Assembly (NCBI RefSeq): GCF_000758925.1 | Contig: NZ_JRNC01000051.1 | Location: 1-49,714, forward strand | DNA length: 49,714 bases | Direction of reading: 5' to 3' | Source of the DNA: Prevotella sp. S7-1-8 | GTDB lineage: Bacteria; Bacteroidota; Bacteroidia; Bacteroidales; Bacteroidaceae | Shown: positions 1-8,171 of the stretch, piece by piece | How positions within the stretch are numbered: the first letter of the stretch is position 1 | Layout: each line of letters opens with the position of its first letter | Notes under the pieces: model-generated | The model's database searches: none | What the model saw: only the letters and a program-made list of their open reading frames with translations | What the model was told of the DNA's origin: nothing | Position numbers and translations under genes: made by a program

Positions 1-223
1 CCAATTTCTCAACAACCGCGTTCGGGACAAGTGGGGGGTTAAACAAAAAGACCGAAAACGCGTATACATTCCACCGCCATCTTGAAGCGTACGCGCGCCC
101 CACTCGCCCCCGCCTATGCCGTACGTGGCGAGCGTCTCCTCAAACATACACACGAGCATTTATTGTGCCAATGGGTTAATCCCAATAGCAAAACGAGACT
201 CAATACTTTTTCCGCCTTGCTTT

Positions 224-280
224 TTACACATCTGTATTATCTCATAGTGTTATTTCAAAGAGAAAAGTATTTTTGCCAGT
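224..280 (+). promoter_or_regulatory. Relic regulator promoter with a degenerate operator
   Basis: TTACACATCTGTATTA (224-239) matches the regional operator TTACACTTTTGTGTAA at 12 of 16 positions. After 28 bp comes TATTTTTG (268-275), a TAnnTTTG -7 box. The whole 59-base stretch aligns at about 80 percent with the promoter of the broken regulator copy at 2936-2994, with the same 28-bp spacing. No regulator gene follows: the 3' end of the first outer-membrane gene begins about 70 bases later. I infer a remnant of a third regulator/OMP module whose regulator was deleted. The rest of 1-343 shows no convincing gene. Confidence 0.5.
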
Positions 281-343
281 GGTTTGAGCAAAAAAAATAA
301 TTTGCATACAACATAACATTAATGTCCCAATTCTAACGAGACT

Positions 344-2653
344 CTAATGAATGAGTCTATTTAATTCATTACTTGATTTTTCCCCTTTGTATTTATTTTT
401 AGATGGATTTATCTGATAACTTGCAGTGAAGATAAACGTACATCTATCGGCATCGTTCCATTTATTTAAAATGATATTATTGGTGTTTTTACTCCATTTT
501 TCACGACTTGTGTTAAATAGATTATTAACTGCAAATTTTAATCGTAGCTTTTCATTAAAAAAGTCTTTTACGCAATGAATATTACAATCGAAATTTTGAG
601 AATAAGAAACCAACTCTGTATCTAAATTCCCACATGTGTTAAAGCTCATATTAACTCCTATTTGGAAATGCTTAGGCAGGGTTATTATATTATTCAATAG
701 AAAAGAATAAATGGGCTTATTATATTTACTGTTATTGTAAACCAAAAAAGGTTTGGTGAAATCTATTGTAAATGATGGCCTCCATATTTTAAACCATATA
801 GGTGAGTAATATAAAGCAATATCAAAGGTTTGATTGCTTTTTATATTCTGAGTGTGAAAAATAGCAATGCTATCACTTCCATTGTATCTGTCGTAAACAT
901 ACATCGTACTATTCTTCATCATCGAATAATTTGCCATTACTTGTAAATCTTTCCACCCTAATGAAAATGAAAGCATATTGTTTTTTTGTGGTAAAAGGTT
1001 AGGAGTACCACCTTCATATCCATAAGGGTTATTATACTCAACAGAATTTCTTAGCATAAAATAACTTGGACGTAATGTCGTATAACGATATGCAAGGGTC
1101 ATCTGTACATCATTGTTTTTGTAATTAATGGCAGTGGAAGGATAAAACCCCTTATCCTTCTGAGAATCTTTCGTTGAATTATTGCTATTGTTATAATAAT
1201 TAAAATTCATATATTCAAACCTGATCCCCATACTTATATCCCAGTGCGCGCCAAAAGATTTTTCATATTCTGAGAAAATAGAATATAGCTGTTGTTTAGC
1301 CACATTGGAAGTAGGTAACAGGCTATTTCGCAAGGTTGTGCCATCAAGTATTGAGTAACGATTTTTGTTTGTGGTAAAAGCTCCATCAGTTCCGGAGGTC
1401 AAAGTTCCACCAGCCAAAGGGCTTATTACCTTTGCCCGATAGGCATATAGCATATTATTACTATGATTCTTTGAATGGATTTCTTTGCTTGAAAGAGAAT
1501 AATCTTGGTTATTCTCGTTAGATGAGTTCATATAATCAAAATCAATCTTGAGATATGTGTCTTTTGTGAAATAATAAGAGAAATAACCATTTATATAATG
1601 ACTGTATATGGCGGATTTTCTTTTATCGTTTGACATAAAACCTCTTACGCGTCCCAAATGTTTAACTTCCACATAATCATCAACTGTAAAAGTTTCATCA
1701 GGTACAGATGTGTACTTGTATATAGCACCCATAGCCACCTTATCTCTGTGCTCGTAATTAAGCCCTACTGATCCGTTCCAAGAGAATGCGTTAATTCGCA
1801 TATCCAAATTCTCGTTTACCTGCCGAGTTAATAAACTTCGATCTGAGAGCTGCTTAGCTTCAGATGATCTTTGATTATATCGCAAATCCGCAAAAACGTC
1901 AAATTCTTTTTTGCGATATTTTATGTTTAGTCCACTATAATGAGACAATCTACGCTCCATGCTTAAACCTGCATTAGCCAAACAGCCAATTCCTTCTCCT
2001 ATTGCTTTTGATGTGATTATTTTTATCACAGCGCTTATTGTAGCGTCATACTCCGCTCCGGGATTGGTTATAATTTCCACTCGTTTAATATCAGAAGAGT
2101 TTATTTGATGCAATTCGCTTTGATTACGCACCAATCTATTGTTGATAAAGATTAAAGGTTTTCCTTTACCCAAAACACTAATATTTCCATTCTTGTTTAT
2201 AATAAAGGGAAGATGAGATAACACATCTAAGCCATTACCAAGTTTAGCCAATGGTCCAGAAGCAATATTAGCGATGATACCTTTCGATGTATGTAAGTAG
2301 GTCTTACCTTTGACTATAACTTCTTTTAGAGTATTTTCATTGGGCTGTAAAAAGAAATTATATAAGGTATCTTCAGGCACTATTTTTCTAAATTGGGTAT
2401 TGCAGCCAATGAAACTTACTTTTATAATACTGTTGGGTATGGTGCTTGGAATTATAAACATGCCCAAAGAGTCAGTAGTGGTTCCTGTTATAAAAGCACT
2501 ATCAGATGCGGAAAGGATGGTAACATTTACAAACTCCATAGGTAAATTGCTATCTTTTTCTCTTACTATTCCTTTTATTTGTGCCAAGGTACAAAGTGAA
2601 AGCATAAGTAATTTTATAATCAATATGCTTCGCATCTTATTGTTAGTATTCAT
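344..2653 (-). CDS. TonB-receptor-like outer-membrane beta-barrel protein (OMP1)
   Basis: This 769-residue protein probably sits in the outer membrane as a ligand-gated importer or surface receptor. A signal peptide (about residues 7-25, ending CTLAQ) precedes a CarboxypepD_reg-like domain (about 26-105). A plug-like segment follows (about 110-215), with GNGLDVLSHLPF and VEIITNPGAEYD, motifs typical of the outer-membrane beta-barrel family OMP_b-brl_3. The rest alternates polar and aromatic residues as expected for barrel strands. There is no SusD-like partner, so a glycan-uptake role is not supported. The start is ATG at 2653 or seven codons in at MRSILII. It lies 37 bases downstream of the 48-codon peptide gene on the same strand and probably shares that gene's operator-controlled promoter. 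Family call is firm; the ligand is unknown. Confidence 0.88.
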   Translation of the reverse strand: MNTNNKMRSILIIKLLMLSLCTLAQIKGIVREKDSNLPMEFVNVTILSASDSAFITGTTTDSLGMFIIPSTIPNSIIKVSFIGCNTQFRKIVPEDTLYNFFLQPNENTLKEVIVKGKTYLHTSKGIIANIASGPLAKLGNGLDVLSHLPFIINKNGNISVLGKGKPLIFINNRLVRNQSELHQINSSDIKRVEIITNPGAEYDATISAVIKIITSKAIGEGIGCLANAGLSMERRLSHYSGLNIKYRKKEFDVFADLRYNQRSSEAKQLSDRSLLTRQVNENLDMRINAFSWNGSVGLNYEHRDKVAMGAIYKYTSVPDETFTVDDYVEVKHLGRVRGFMSNDKRKSAIYSHYINGYFSYYFTKDTYLKIDFDYMNSSNENNQDYSLSSKEIHSKNHSNNMLYAYRAKVISPLAGGTLTSGTDGAFTTNKNRYSILDGTTLRNSLLPTSNVAKQQLYSIFSEYEKSFGAHWDISMGIRFEYMNFNYYNNSNNSTKDSQKDKGFYPSTAINYKNNDVQMTLAYRYTTLRPSYFMLRNSVEYNNPYGYEGGTPNLLPQKNNMLSFSLGWKDLQVMANYSMMKNSTMYVYDRYNGSDSIAIFHTQNIKSNQTFDIALYYSPIWFKIWRPSFTIDFTKPFLVYNNSKYNKPIYSFLLNNIITLPKHFQIGVNMSFNTCGNLDTELVSYSQNFDCNIHCVKDFFNEKLRLKFAVNNLFNTSREKWSKNTNNIILNKWNDADRCTFIFTASYQINPSKNKYKGEKSSNELNRLIH

Positions 2654-2690
2654 ATAGCATTTATTTTTTTTATTGATTCGATATCTTTGT

Positions 2691-2837
2691 TTATAGATTC
2701 GTGATTTCGTCCTCTGTAAATGACGACATGTGATGGGAATAATTCTCCCTAACTATGAAATTGGCAACTTCATTCGAACAGGATTTATCAGCCATGAATA
2801 TCTCATACTCTTCGAACGACGCTACTTCCATTTCCAT
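2691..2837 (-). CDS. Small peptide of 48 residues, first gene of the OMP1 transcription unit
   Basis: I do not recognise this peptide. It is acidic, begins MEMEVASFEEYEIF, has one cysteine (KSCSNEV), and ends TEDEITNL. The frame is open further upstream, but the TAnnTTTG box at 2868-2875 puts the transcript start near 2862, so the ATG at 2837 (or 2831) is the only sensible start; the leader would be about 25 bases. The promoter is the best evidence that it is real: it is the first frame behind a promoter whose operator is shared with the OMP2 and thiF promoters. It has no signal peptide, membrane segment or double-glycine leader. It could be a substrate of the E1-like enzyme at 6991-7740, a small regulator, or a leader peptide for OMP1. 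Function is not assignable. Confidence 0.5.
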   Translation of the reverse strand: MEMEVASFEEYEIFMADKSCSNEVANFIVRENYSHHMSSFTEDEITNL

Positions 2838-2867
2838 AACGATTCTTTTGTATTTAATTTTATACGG

Positions 2868-2913
2868 CAAAAGTAGTGGTTCTTTAAACATTGTACACTA
2901 CACTTTTGTGTAA
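2868..2913 (-). promoter_or_regulatory. Operator and promoter of the peptide-OMP1 unit
   Basis: The operator CTACACTTTTGTGTAA (2898-2913, plus strand) has 6-bp inverted arms around a TTTT core. On the minus strand it is followed by 22 bp and then TACTTTTG (2875-2868), a TAnnTTTG -7 box. No TTTG -33 box is visible, and the operator centre falls near -41. I infer a promoter that needs an activator, probably the PAS-LuxR protein. Confidence 0.7.
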
Positions 2914-2935
2914 TTCTTCTTTTCTATCTTGCTAT

Positions 2936-2987
2936 TTACACTTTTGTGTAATCTATTAGTGCCATTTCGAAGAAAAAAGTATTTTTG
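2936..2987 (+). promoter_or_regulatory. Operator and promoter of the degenerate regulator copy
   Basis: The operator TTACACTTTTGTGTAA (2936-2951) is followed by 28 bp and TATTTTTG (2980-2987). Its centre is 38 bp from that of the neighbouring operator at 2898-2913. The spacer contains CTATCTTGC, which recurs in the spacer at 6105-6127, so this divergent control region and the one at 6059-6180 are duplicates. Confidence 0.65.
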
Positions 2988-3026
2988 CCATGAGATTAAG
3001 TGAAGAACCTGATATGTTCGTCATAT

Positions 3027-3463
3027 ATGACAGACATAAAAGATTTCTTTATAGCATCGAACACCGTGCGCAATGCACCGGACTATGACTCACATGTACT
3101 GTCTACATTAGTACAAACGGTAGAGGCTTTTGCACGTGTGACTTATCAGAGCGTTTACTTGATAGATTATTATAAGCAGGAATTCCTTTATGTTTCGGAA
3201 AACCCTTTGTTTCTTTGTGGGCATACGGCAAAGGAAGTAAAGGAATTAGGGTATAGCTTTTACTTGGAATATGTGCCGGAGGGAGGAACAAAAAATGCTC
3301 GTGGAGCTGAACGGCGGTGGTTTTAAGTTCTTCGATACTTTCGACAACGCTGATAAATACCAATGCTCTATGTCCTATCATTTTCATCTGAAGAGTGGAA
3401 CAAGGAGCAAACTGATCAACCATCAGCTTACTCCCATTCTATTAACCGATGAGGGCAAGATAT
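3027..3463 (+). pseudogene. Broken copy of the PAS-LuxR regulator
   Basis: From MTDIKDFF onward the sequence is nearly identical to the intact regulator at 6221-6976. The G-rich run at 3279-3288 carries one extra G compared with the intact copy, shifting the frame after about residue 84. The second half of the PAS domain continues in the +1 frame (KMLVELN to LTDEGKI). Similarity stops at about 3463, so the last part of the PAS region and the whole LuxR-type HTH are missing. A truncated PAS-only product could be made up to the frameshift, but it cannot bind DNA like its paralogue. The upstream operator and promoter remain intact. Confidence 0.85.
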
Positions 3464-3523
3464 ACTATGACGGAAATTGCAAAGGATCATATTGCAAGAT
3501 GATAGGAAAGGATGTTGTCATTT

Positions 3524-5848
3524 TTATCGTATATCTTTTATCTCATTGTATTCTTGATTACCTGTAATTTTCTTAATTGTAGAATGCTTACCTTTCTCGA
3601 AAGTCCATTTTACGCAGAGTCCAATATATGGAAATGCGGTGGTATTATCATAAGTAGTCTTAAATAAATTTGTCTGTCGGGAGTATTTGCGTCCTTTTCC
3701 TGCAAGTCCAAACGACAGCTCCAATTCTAATTTATCTTTGAAAAGTTCTTTATAGATATTTCCCGTAACATTATAGACGCTATAATAAACACGGTCTAAG
3801 TTCCTAAATGTTGGTTCTAACATTACGTTCAACATACCGCCCCATCCTGAAGGGAGGTTGAAACTATTATAAAGCGTATAATATTGTCGGAGTCTATTCT
3901 TGTCATATTTTATACCATCTAAAGTTATATCCTCTACATGCAATTCTAATTTACCCGTGGCTTTCATCATCCAATATTTCAAAGGGTGTAGATTCAGTTC
4001 CACACTCATCCCATACGCATTTATCCCATCAAGATTAACAGGACGAGTGTAAAGGTAATCTTTATTCTCCGAACTATTTTCGGTTTGCCAATAAATATTA
4101 TTATTAGCGTGGATATAGACACCTGTTACTCCAAGTAAATTTTTAAAGAAAGAGAAAGAAGCCATCACCATATCATTCGTTGGAGCTTTCAAAGACGGGT
4201 TTCCCATTGAATAATTAGAGGCACTCGACCATCTAATCGTTGATGATATTGCTGAATAAGGAATGTTCTCCAATATATGCTTAAAAGCAAAACGAAAGAT
4301 ACTGCTTCCGTTTTTATTTAATGGAGTCATTAAACTAATTGAAGGACTTAATTCTCTTTGTATGTTCTTGGAAATTGCATAGGACTCATCATCGCTATAT
4401 GAAATATGATTCATTTGCCAATTTACGCCAAAAGAATATTTAAACTTCTTGAATGCTCCCGCTAACTGAACATAGACATAAGGGGTAAAGCCCTTGACTT
4501 TCGTTCTACTGTTGCTTACGAAAAAATCGTCAGTCATATTGTTTACTACTGTTGGAGTAAATTGCTGATTCGCAAATTGAACTGCACCACCATAAGTCAA
4601 TAGATTTCTACCTATGGGTTGAGTGAAATCTAATGAAGTTTTCCAAAGATTATTATTTTGCTTGTCAGTTGCTCCAACGCATTCTGCGCTATTCCCAAAA
4701 TAAGTTGTAGCTGTATTTGCGTGCCTGTTAAAATAGTCAATCGTCAAATCTGCCAAGATTTTACTCTTGCCGAGAGGAGTTAAATATTTTGTAGTTACTT
4801 CTTGTTCTACAATTCGTTTGTAAGTCCTTATATTTGTATTATTATCGTCATCATAAGTATTTAAGCGTGAATGGTTGTGGTTGGCTGAGATATAGTAACT
4901 AAAACTCAATGACGATTGTTTGTTAAACTGTTGGGTAAGGCTCAGCCGATTAGAGAAACGATGGCCCGAATTATTATTTTTTTCATAACTCTCTTTCTCA
5001 ATGCCCGATAGTTTATTATAAAGAATTTGCCGGCCATTCTCTTTATACTGATACCAAGGCAGCGATAGATTATCGTAAACATGCAAATTTTTATATCTAT
5101 AATATATCGTTCCTCCTATGTTTTCTTCTTCTATACCATTCCCCTTGTGTGCGGTTCCTTCCGCAGACAAACTACCGTAATAGTTCCTGTCGGCTATTTT
5201 CCTTAATGAGATATTGATAACTCCTCCACCAGTAGAGGCATTGGCGTTACTTCCTGCAAGATAATCAACCTTCACAGAGCCAATCATATTGGCAGGAAAC
5301 TTGTTAAGTTCTTCTTGCGAGGTTATTTTAATTCCATTTACATATATTTCGCTTACAGGAAGTCCATTAATGTTGATAACTCCGTTTTCATTAGTTATTC
5401 CTGGGAGGAATAGCAAAGCATCAGCTGTTTTCTTCCCTTTCAAGATAGGAGAGGATGCTAAGTTTACGGTGTATCCCATCGTGTTTTGTATGATTCTTGA
5501 AGCCGACACAGCAACTTCGTTCAGCCCAACAGCCTTGGGATAAAGCGTAATTTTTATAGGGTTATTGTCCATTTCCTTAGTTTGGAAAGCATTTTTGTAC
5601 GATAGATGTGAAACTCTCACGATTACAATTTTGTTTTTGTCGGAGATCTTAACCTTGAATTGTCCATCTGCCGTCGTTATACAACCTCCTACCAGTGTAG
5701 AATCAGTAGAAGTTAAGATGGCTACCGATGCAAGCTCTACTGGCTTTCCTTGATTATCTAATACATATCCTTCTACTTCCTGTGCGTGCAGAACACCACA
5801 GAAAGATAGCATTAATACTAAAAACAAAAATACAACTTTTCTCATCAA
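3524..5848 (-). CDS. TonB-receptor-like outer-membrane beta-barrel protein (OMP2)
   Basis: The product has 774 residues. A signal peptide (about 1-22, ending GVLHAQ) is followed by a CarboxypepD_reg-like domain (about 23-105) and a plug-like segment (about 110-220, with KTADALLFLPGI, VSEIYVNGIKI and a GGGVINISL end). A long beta-barrel follows and ends near residue 755. It has the same architecture as the protein at 344-2653 but only weak sequence similarity, so the two may handle different ligands. The gene converges on the broken regulator copy and is driven from the operator promoter at 6059-6104 through a leader of about 200 bases. It probably lies in the outer membrane. Ligand unknown. 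Confidence 0.88.
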   Translation of the reverse strand: MMRKVVFLFLVLMLSFCGVLHAQEVEGYVLDNQGKPVELASVAILTSTDSTLVGGCITTADGQFKVKISDKNKIVIVRVSHLSYKNAFQTKEMDNNPIKITLYPKAVGLNEVAVSASRIIQNTMGYTVNLASSPILKGKKTADALLFLPGITNENGVININGLPVSEIYVNGIKITSQEELNKFPANMIGSVKVDYLAGSNANASTGGGVINISLRKIADRNYYGSLSAEGTAHKGNGIEEENIGGTIYYRYKNLHVYDNLSLPWYQYKENGRQILYNKLSGIEKESYEKNNNSGHRFSNRLSLTQQFNKQSSLSFSYYISANHNHSRLNTYDDDNNTNIRTYKRIVEQEVTTKYLTPLGKSKILADLTIDYFNRHANTATTYFGNSAECVGATDKQNNNLWKTSLDFTQPIGRNLLTYGGAVQFANQQFTPTVVNNMTDDFFVSNSRTKVKGFTPYVYVQLAGAFKKFKYSFGVNWQMNHISYSDDESYAISKNIQRELSPSISLMTPLNKNGSSIFRFAFKHILENIPYSAISSTIRWSSASNYSMGNPSLKAPTNDMVMASFSFFKNLLGVTGVYIHANNNIYWQTENSSENKDYLYTRPVNLDGINAYGMSVELNLHPLKYWMMKATGKLELHVEDITLDGIKYDKNRLRQYYTLYNSFNLPSGWGGMLNVMLEPTFRNLDRVYYSVYNVTGNIYKELFKDKLELELSFGLAGKGRKYSRQTNLFKTTYDNTTAFPYIGLCVKWTFEKGKHSTIKKITGNQEYNEIKDIR

Positions 5849-6058
5849 TATTAATTATTTACAATTTTGAAATTAATGATGTCATAAACAAACACCTCCA
5901 TGGAGTATACCTAATTCATCCTCTCTTAACTCTGAAAATCCTCCTTGATAATTTGATTTTTATTTATTTTGTCTACTCTTATAGATTTTCAACTTCTTCT
6001 CCTTTTTTATTACAGTGAGGTCTGTATTATAATCTTGTCGACTTTATGATTTCTGTTG
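5849..6058 (-). other. Long untranslated leader of OMP2 with purine-rich GGAGG motifs
   Basis: No gene of normal size is present. On the minus strand the leader contains AAGGAGG, GAGAGG and GGAGGTG motifs, unusual for Bacteroidota, which seldom use Shine-Dalgarno sequences. The last one sits 7 bases before an 8-codon frame, MTSLISKL, that ends shortly before the OMP2 start. CTCCATGGAG is a perfect 10-base palindrome overlapping it. A regulatory leader is possible but unproven. Confidence 0.35.
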
Positions 6059-6104
6059 CAAAAATATTTATATCTCCAAATTATATCGTTACACTTTTGT
6101 GTAA
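6059..6104 (-). promoter_or_regulatory. Operator and promoter of OMP2
   Basis: The operator TTACACTTTTGTGTAA (6089-6104) is followed on the minus strand by 22 bp and TATTTTTG (6066-6059). The geometry is identical to the promoters at 2868-2913 and 7763-7808. Confidence 0.7.
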
Positions 6105-6127
6105 TTTTTCTATTCCTATCTTGCCTT

Positions 6128-6180
6128 TTACACTTTTGTGTAATCTTTTTGCAGTATTCCGCATTAAAAATGTACTTTTG
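6128..6180 (+). promoter_or_regulatory. Operator and promoter of the PAS-LuxR regulator
   Basis: The operator TTACACTTTTGTGTAA (6128-6143) abuts a TTTTTG -33 element. After 21 bp comes TACTTTTG (6173-6180). Unlike the OMP promoters, this one has both boxes, so it can probably fire without an activator. The adjacent operator suggests autoregulation. Confidence 0.7.
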
Positions 6181-6220
6181 TAGTGAAATATATCAGCGAA
6201 CCTTAGCACGTTTAGCATAT

Positions 6221-6976
6221 ATGACAGACATAAAAGATTTCTTTATCGCATCAAACACCGTGCGCAATGCACCAGACTATGGCTCACATGTAATGTCTAC
6301 ATTAGTACAAACGGTAGAGGCTTTTGCACGTGTGACTTATCAGAGTGTTTACTTGATAGATTATTACAGGCAGGAGTTTCTTTATGTGTCAGACAACCCT
6401 TTGTTTCTTTGTGGGCATACGGCAAAGGAGGTGAAGGAATTAGGGTACGGTTTTTACTTGGAACATGTGCCGGAGGAGGAACAAAAAATGCTCGTGGAGC
6501 TGAACAGCAGTGGTTTTAAGTTCTTCGATACTTTCGACAACGTTGATAAATACCAATGCTCTATGTCCTATCATTTTCATCTAAAGAGTGGAACGAGGAG
6601 CAAACTGATCAACCATCAGCTTACTCCTATACTATTAACCGATGAGGGCAAGATATGGATTGGAATGTGTGTCGTGTCTCTGTCTTCGCATAAAACAGCT
6701 GGGCATGTAGAGTTTCACAAGAATGGACAACAGAAATATTGGAATTACTCTTTCGAGGGACATCGGTGGCAGGAATGTGATGGTGTATCGCTTAAAGAAG
6801 AAGAGCTTGAAGTTCTCAGACTATCTGTGGCTGGTCTTACGATGGCAGAAATTGCAGACAGAATGTGTCGCTCGTTAGACTCCATTAAATTCTACAAACG
6901 CCACGCCTTTGAAAAATTAGGCGTGGCGAATATTACAGAAGCTATTTCAAGGGCAACCTTAAACAAATTGTTCTGA
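6221..6976 (+). CDS. PAS domain-LuxR family transcriptional regulator
   Basis: The 251-residue protein joins a PAS-like sensor region (about 25-155) to a C-terminal LuxR/GerE helix-turn-helix (about 189-248, with LSVAGLTMAEIADRM and SIKFYKRHAFEKLG). The ATG at 6221 is chosen because the -7 box at 6173-6180 gives a leader of about 35 bases, and because the duplicate copy starts with the same MTDIKDFF. The frame is open further upstream, but that part contains the operators and promoter. No transmembrane segment or phospho-acceptor receiver domain is present, so it probably senses a cytoplasmic signal directly through the PAS domain. The operators next to its own gene, the two OMP units and thiF make it the likely controller of the locus. 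The regulator-operator link is an inference. Confidence 0.88.
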   Translation: MTDIKDFFIASNTVRNAPDYGSHVMSTLVQTVEAFARVTYQSVYLIDYYRQEFLYVSDNPLFLCGHTAKEVKELGYGFYLEHVPEEEQKMLVELNSSGFKFFDTFDNVDKYQCSMSYHFHLKSGTRSKLINHQLTPILLTDEGKIWIGMCVVSLSSHKTAGHVEFHKNGQQKYWNYSFEGHRWQECDGVSLKEEELEVLRLSVAGLTMAEIADRMCRSLDSIKFYKRHAFEKLGVANITEAISRATLNKLF

Positions 6977-6990
6977 GAAAAGAACTTCGC

Positions 6991-7740
6991 TTATTGCAAA
7001 AGTGAGGAGAAATAGAATTTTGGAAAATAGTTCACAGGTTTTCCTGTAGCAAGATTGTACATTGCTGTTGTACACAATCCCGCTGTAATCCATGATGCTA
7101 TGGACAGTTGTGGAGGTGGGAGCATTCCGCATTCTTCCCTATATTGAGTAACGATTTTGTCCAACCACTCTTTTGGCTGATTCCAAAAAGCTCCATGCCC
7201 TGTAACATATTCAGCCACCTTTAGTTCAAATCCCTTAAATCCGTCTGCCAATTCTGATATGGAATGTCCCAATGGGTCTGCGATTGTAACAAAGCCTGCC
7301 CAACCAAAGTTGTATGGGTGCAGTACGGGGATTTTTCTTTCTTTGCATATCTCATCAAAGACGAATGGGGTCTTATCCTTAAAGTCCAAGGCATTGATAG
7401 CCACATCATGTCCACTCAATAAATTCTCAATGTTACCCGGATTCAAAAACTCTGTATGATAGTCTATCTGTGCATTGGGGTTAATACTTTGCAAGCGTTT
7501 AGCCAAACATTCCGCTTTGTATCTGCCAATGTCATTCTCCGTATAATTCTGTCTGTTAAGGTCGCTTTCATCCACCTTATCACCATCAACGATGGTGATA
7601 TGCTCAAAACCAAATCTTAAAGCGCATTCAGCGATAATGCTGCCAATACCCGCACCACCAAGGAATATTTTATAATCCTTGATAATTTTTTGTTCCCTTT
7701 CACTCACGTAGAGCCTGTTTCTACTGTATCTGTCTTCCAT
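6991..7740 (-). CDS. ThiF/MoeB/HesA-type E1-like adenylyltransferase
   Basis: Enzymes of this family activate a carboxyl terminus, usually of a small protein or peptide, by ATP-dependent adenylation. The 249 residues contain the N-terminal RYSRNRL arginines, the nucleotide-binding loop GGAGIGS (28-34), VDGDKVDESDLNRQ with Asp54 and Arg63, Lys75, and ALDFKD with Asp119, so the active-site set looks complete. The CxxC zinc motifs common in MoeB and ThiF are absent. There is no N-terminal peptide-recognition extension of the MccB kind and no rhodanese domain. No thiamine, molybdopterin or cysteine-desulfurase genes are nearby. It converges on the PAS-LuxR gene with a 14-base gap and has an operator promoter of its own. 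The substrate is unknown; the 48-codon peptide of the same regulon is one candidate. Confidence 0.85.
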   Translation of the reverse strand: MEDRYSRNRLYVSEREQKIIKDYKIFLGGAGIGSIIAECALRFGFEHITIVDGDKVDESDLNRQNYTENDIGRYKAECLAKRLQSINPNAQIDYHTEFLNPGNIENLLSGHDVAINALDFKDKTPFVFDEICKERKIPVLHPYNFGWAGFVTIADPLGHSISELADGFKGFELKVAEYVTGHGAFWNQPKEWLDKIVTQYREECGMLPPPQLSIASWITAGLCTTAMYNLATGKPVNYFPKFYFSSLLQ

Positions 7741-7762
7741 AATCTATAATTTTTATTTTTGG

Positions 7763-7808
7763 CAAAAGTATAAGCAACAATAAAAACATGCGCTACACAA
7801 AAGTGTAA
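7763..7808 (-). promoter_or_regulatory. Operator and promoter of the thiF-like gene
   Basis: The operator CTACACAAAAGTGTAA (7793-7808, plus strand) is followed on the minus strand by 22 bp and TACTTTTG (7770-7763). Spacing is identical to the two OMP promoters. Only one operator is present, since no divergent gene shares this region. Confidence 0.7.
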
Positions 7809-7868
7809 TAATCGATTATGTTATTGATTTTTTTAGATTTTATAACGTATTCAGAGGTAATATGGTTG

Positions 7869-8159
7869 CTATTCCTGATAATGTTCGTCCAATAATTTCT
7901 CCAAATCCGACACCTTATAGAGTATCTTCCCTGCAAACTGAGTGTATGGAATAATCCTCCTGTCCCGATAGTCTCGCAAGGTACGAGGGCTGATATACAG
8001 CCGCTCGCATACATCCTTGCTCGTCAGGAAATGTTCTCCTCCAAACAGCGGTTTGTGTGTCTGTGACACTTCCTTGATTCCCTTGCTTACACCACTAATA
8101 GCGGACAACATCGCCTGCATATCATCCGCTTCAATATTCAAGTGCTTTACTGATTCCAT
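7869..8159 (-). CDS. Helix-turn-helix (excisionase/MerR-like) DNA-binding protein
   Basis: The 96-residue protein carries a MerR/excisionase-type winged HTH in its C-terminal half (FLTSKDVCERLYISPRTL, then YRDRRIIPYTQFAGKILY). In Bacteroidota this family (helix_turn_helix_17) is common in mobilizable elements, near integrases and mobilisation genes. It usually occurs in pairs, and a broken partner lies directly upstream (8172-8360). No integrase or mobilisation gene is visible in the window, so this may be what is left of a mobile element, or a regulator retained from one. The ATG at 8159 is the natural start. Confidence 0.8.
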   Translation of the reverse strand: MESVKHLNIEADDMQAMLSAISGVSKGIKEVSQTHKPLFGGEHFLTSKDVCERLYISPRTLRDYRDRRIIPYTQFAGKILYKVSDLEKLLDEHYQE

Positions 8160-8171
8160 AAGACCCTTGCC

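Noticed and set aside
82..300. 72-codon plus-strand frame at the left end
   Set aside because: It runs through the relic operator and promoter and has no recognisable product.
6991..7740. Calling the locus a microcin C-type pathway
   Set aside because: The E1-like protein lacks the N-terminal peptide-recognition extension of MccB, and no MccC-type exporter or short Asn-ending precursor is present.
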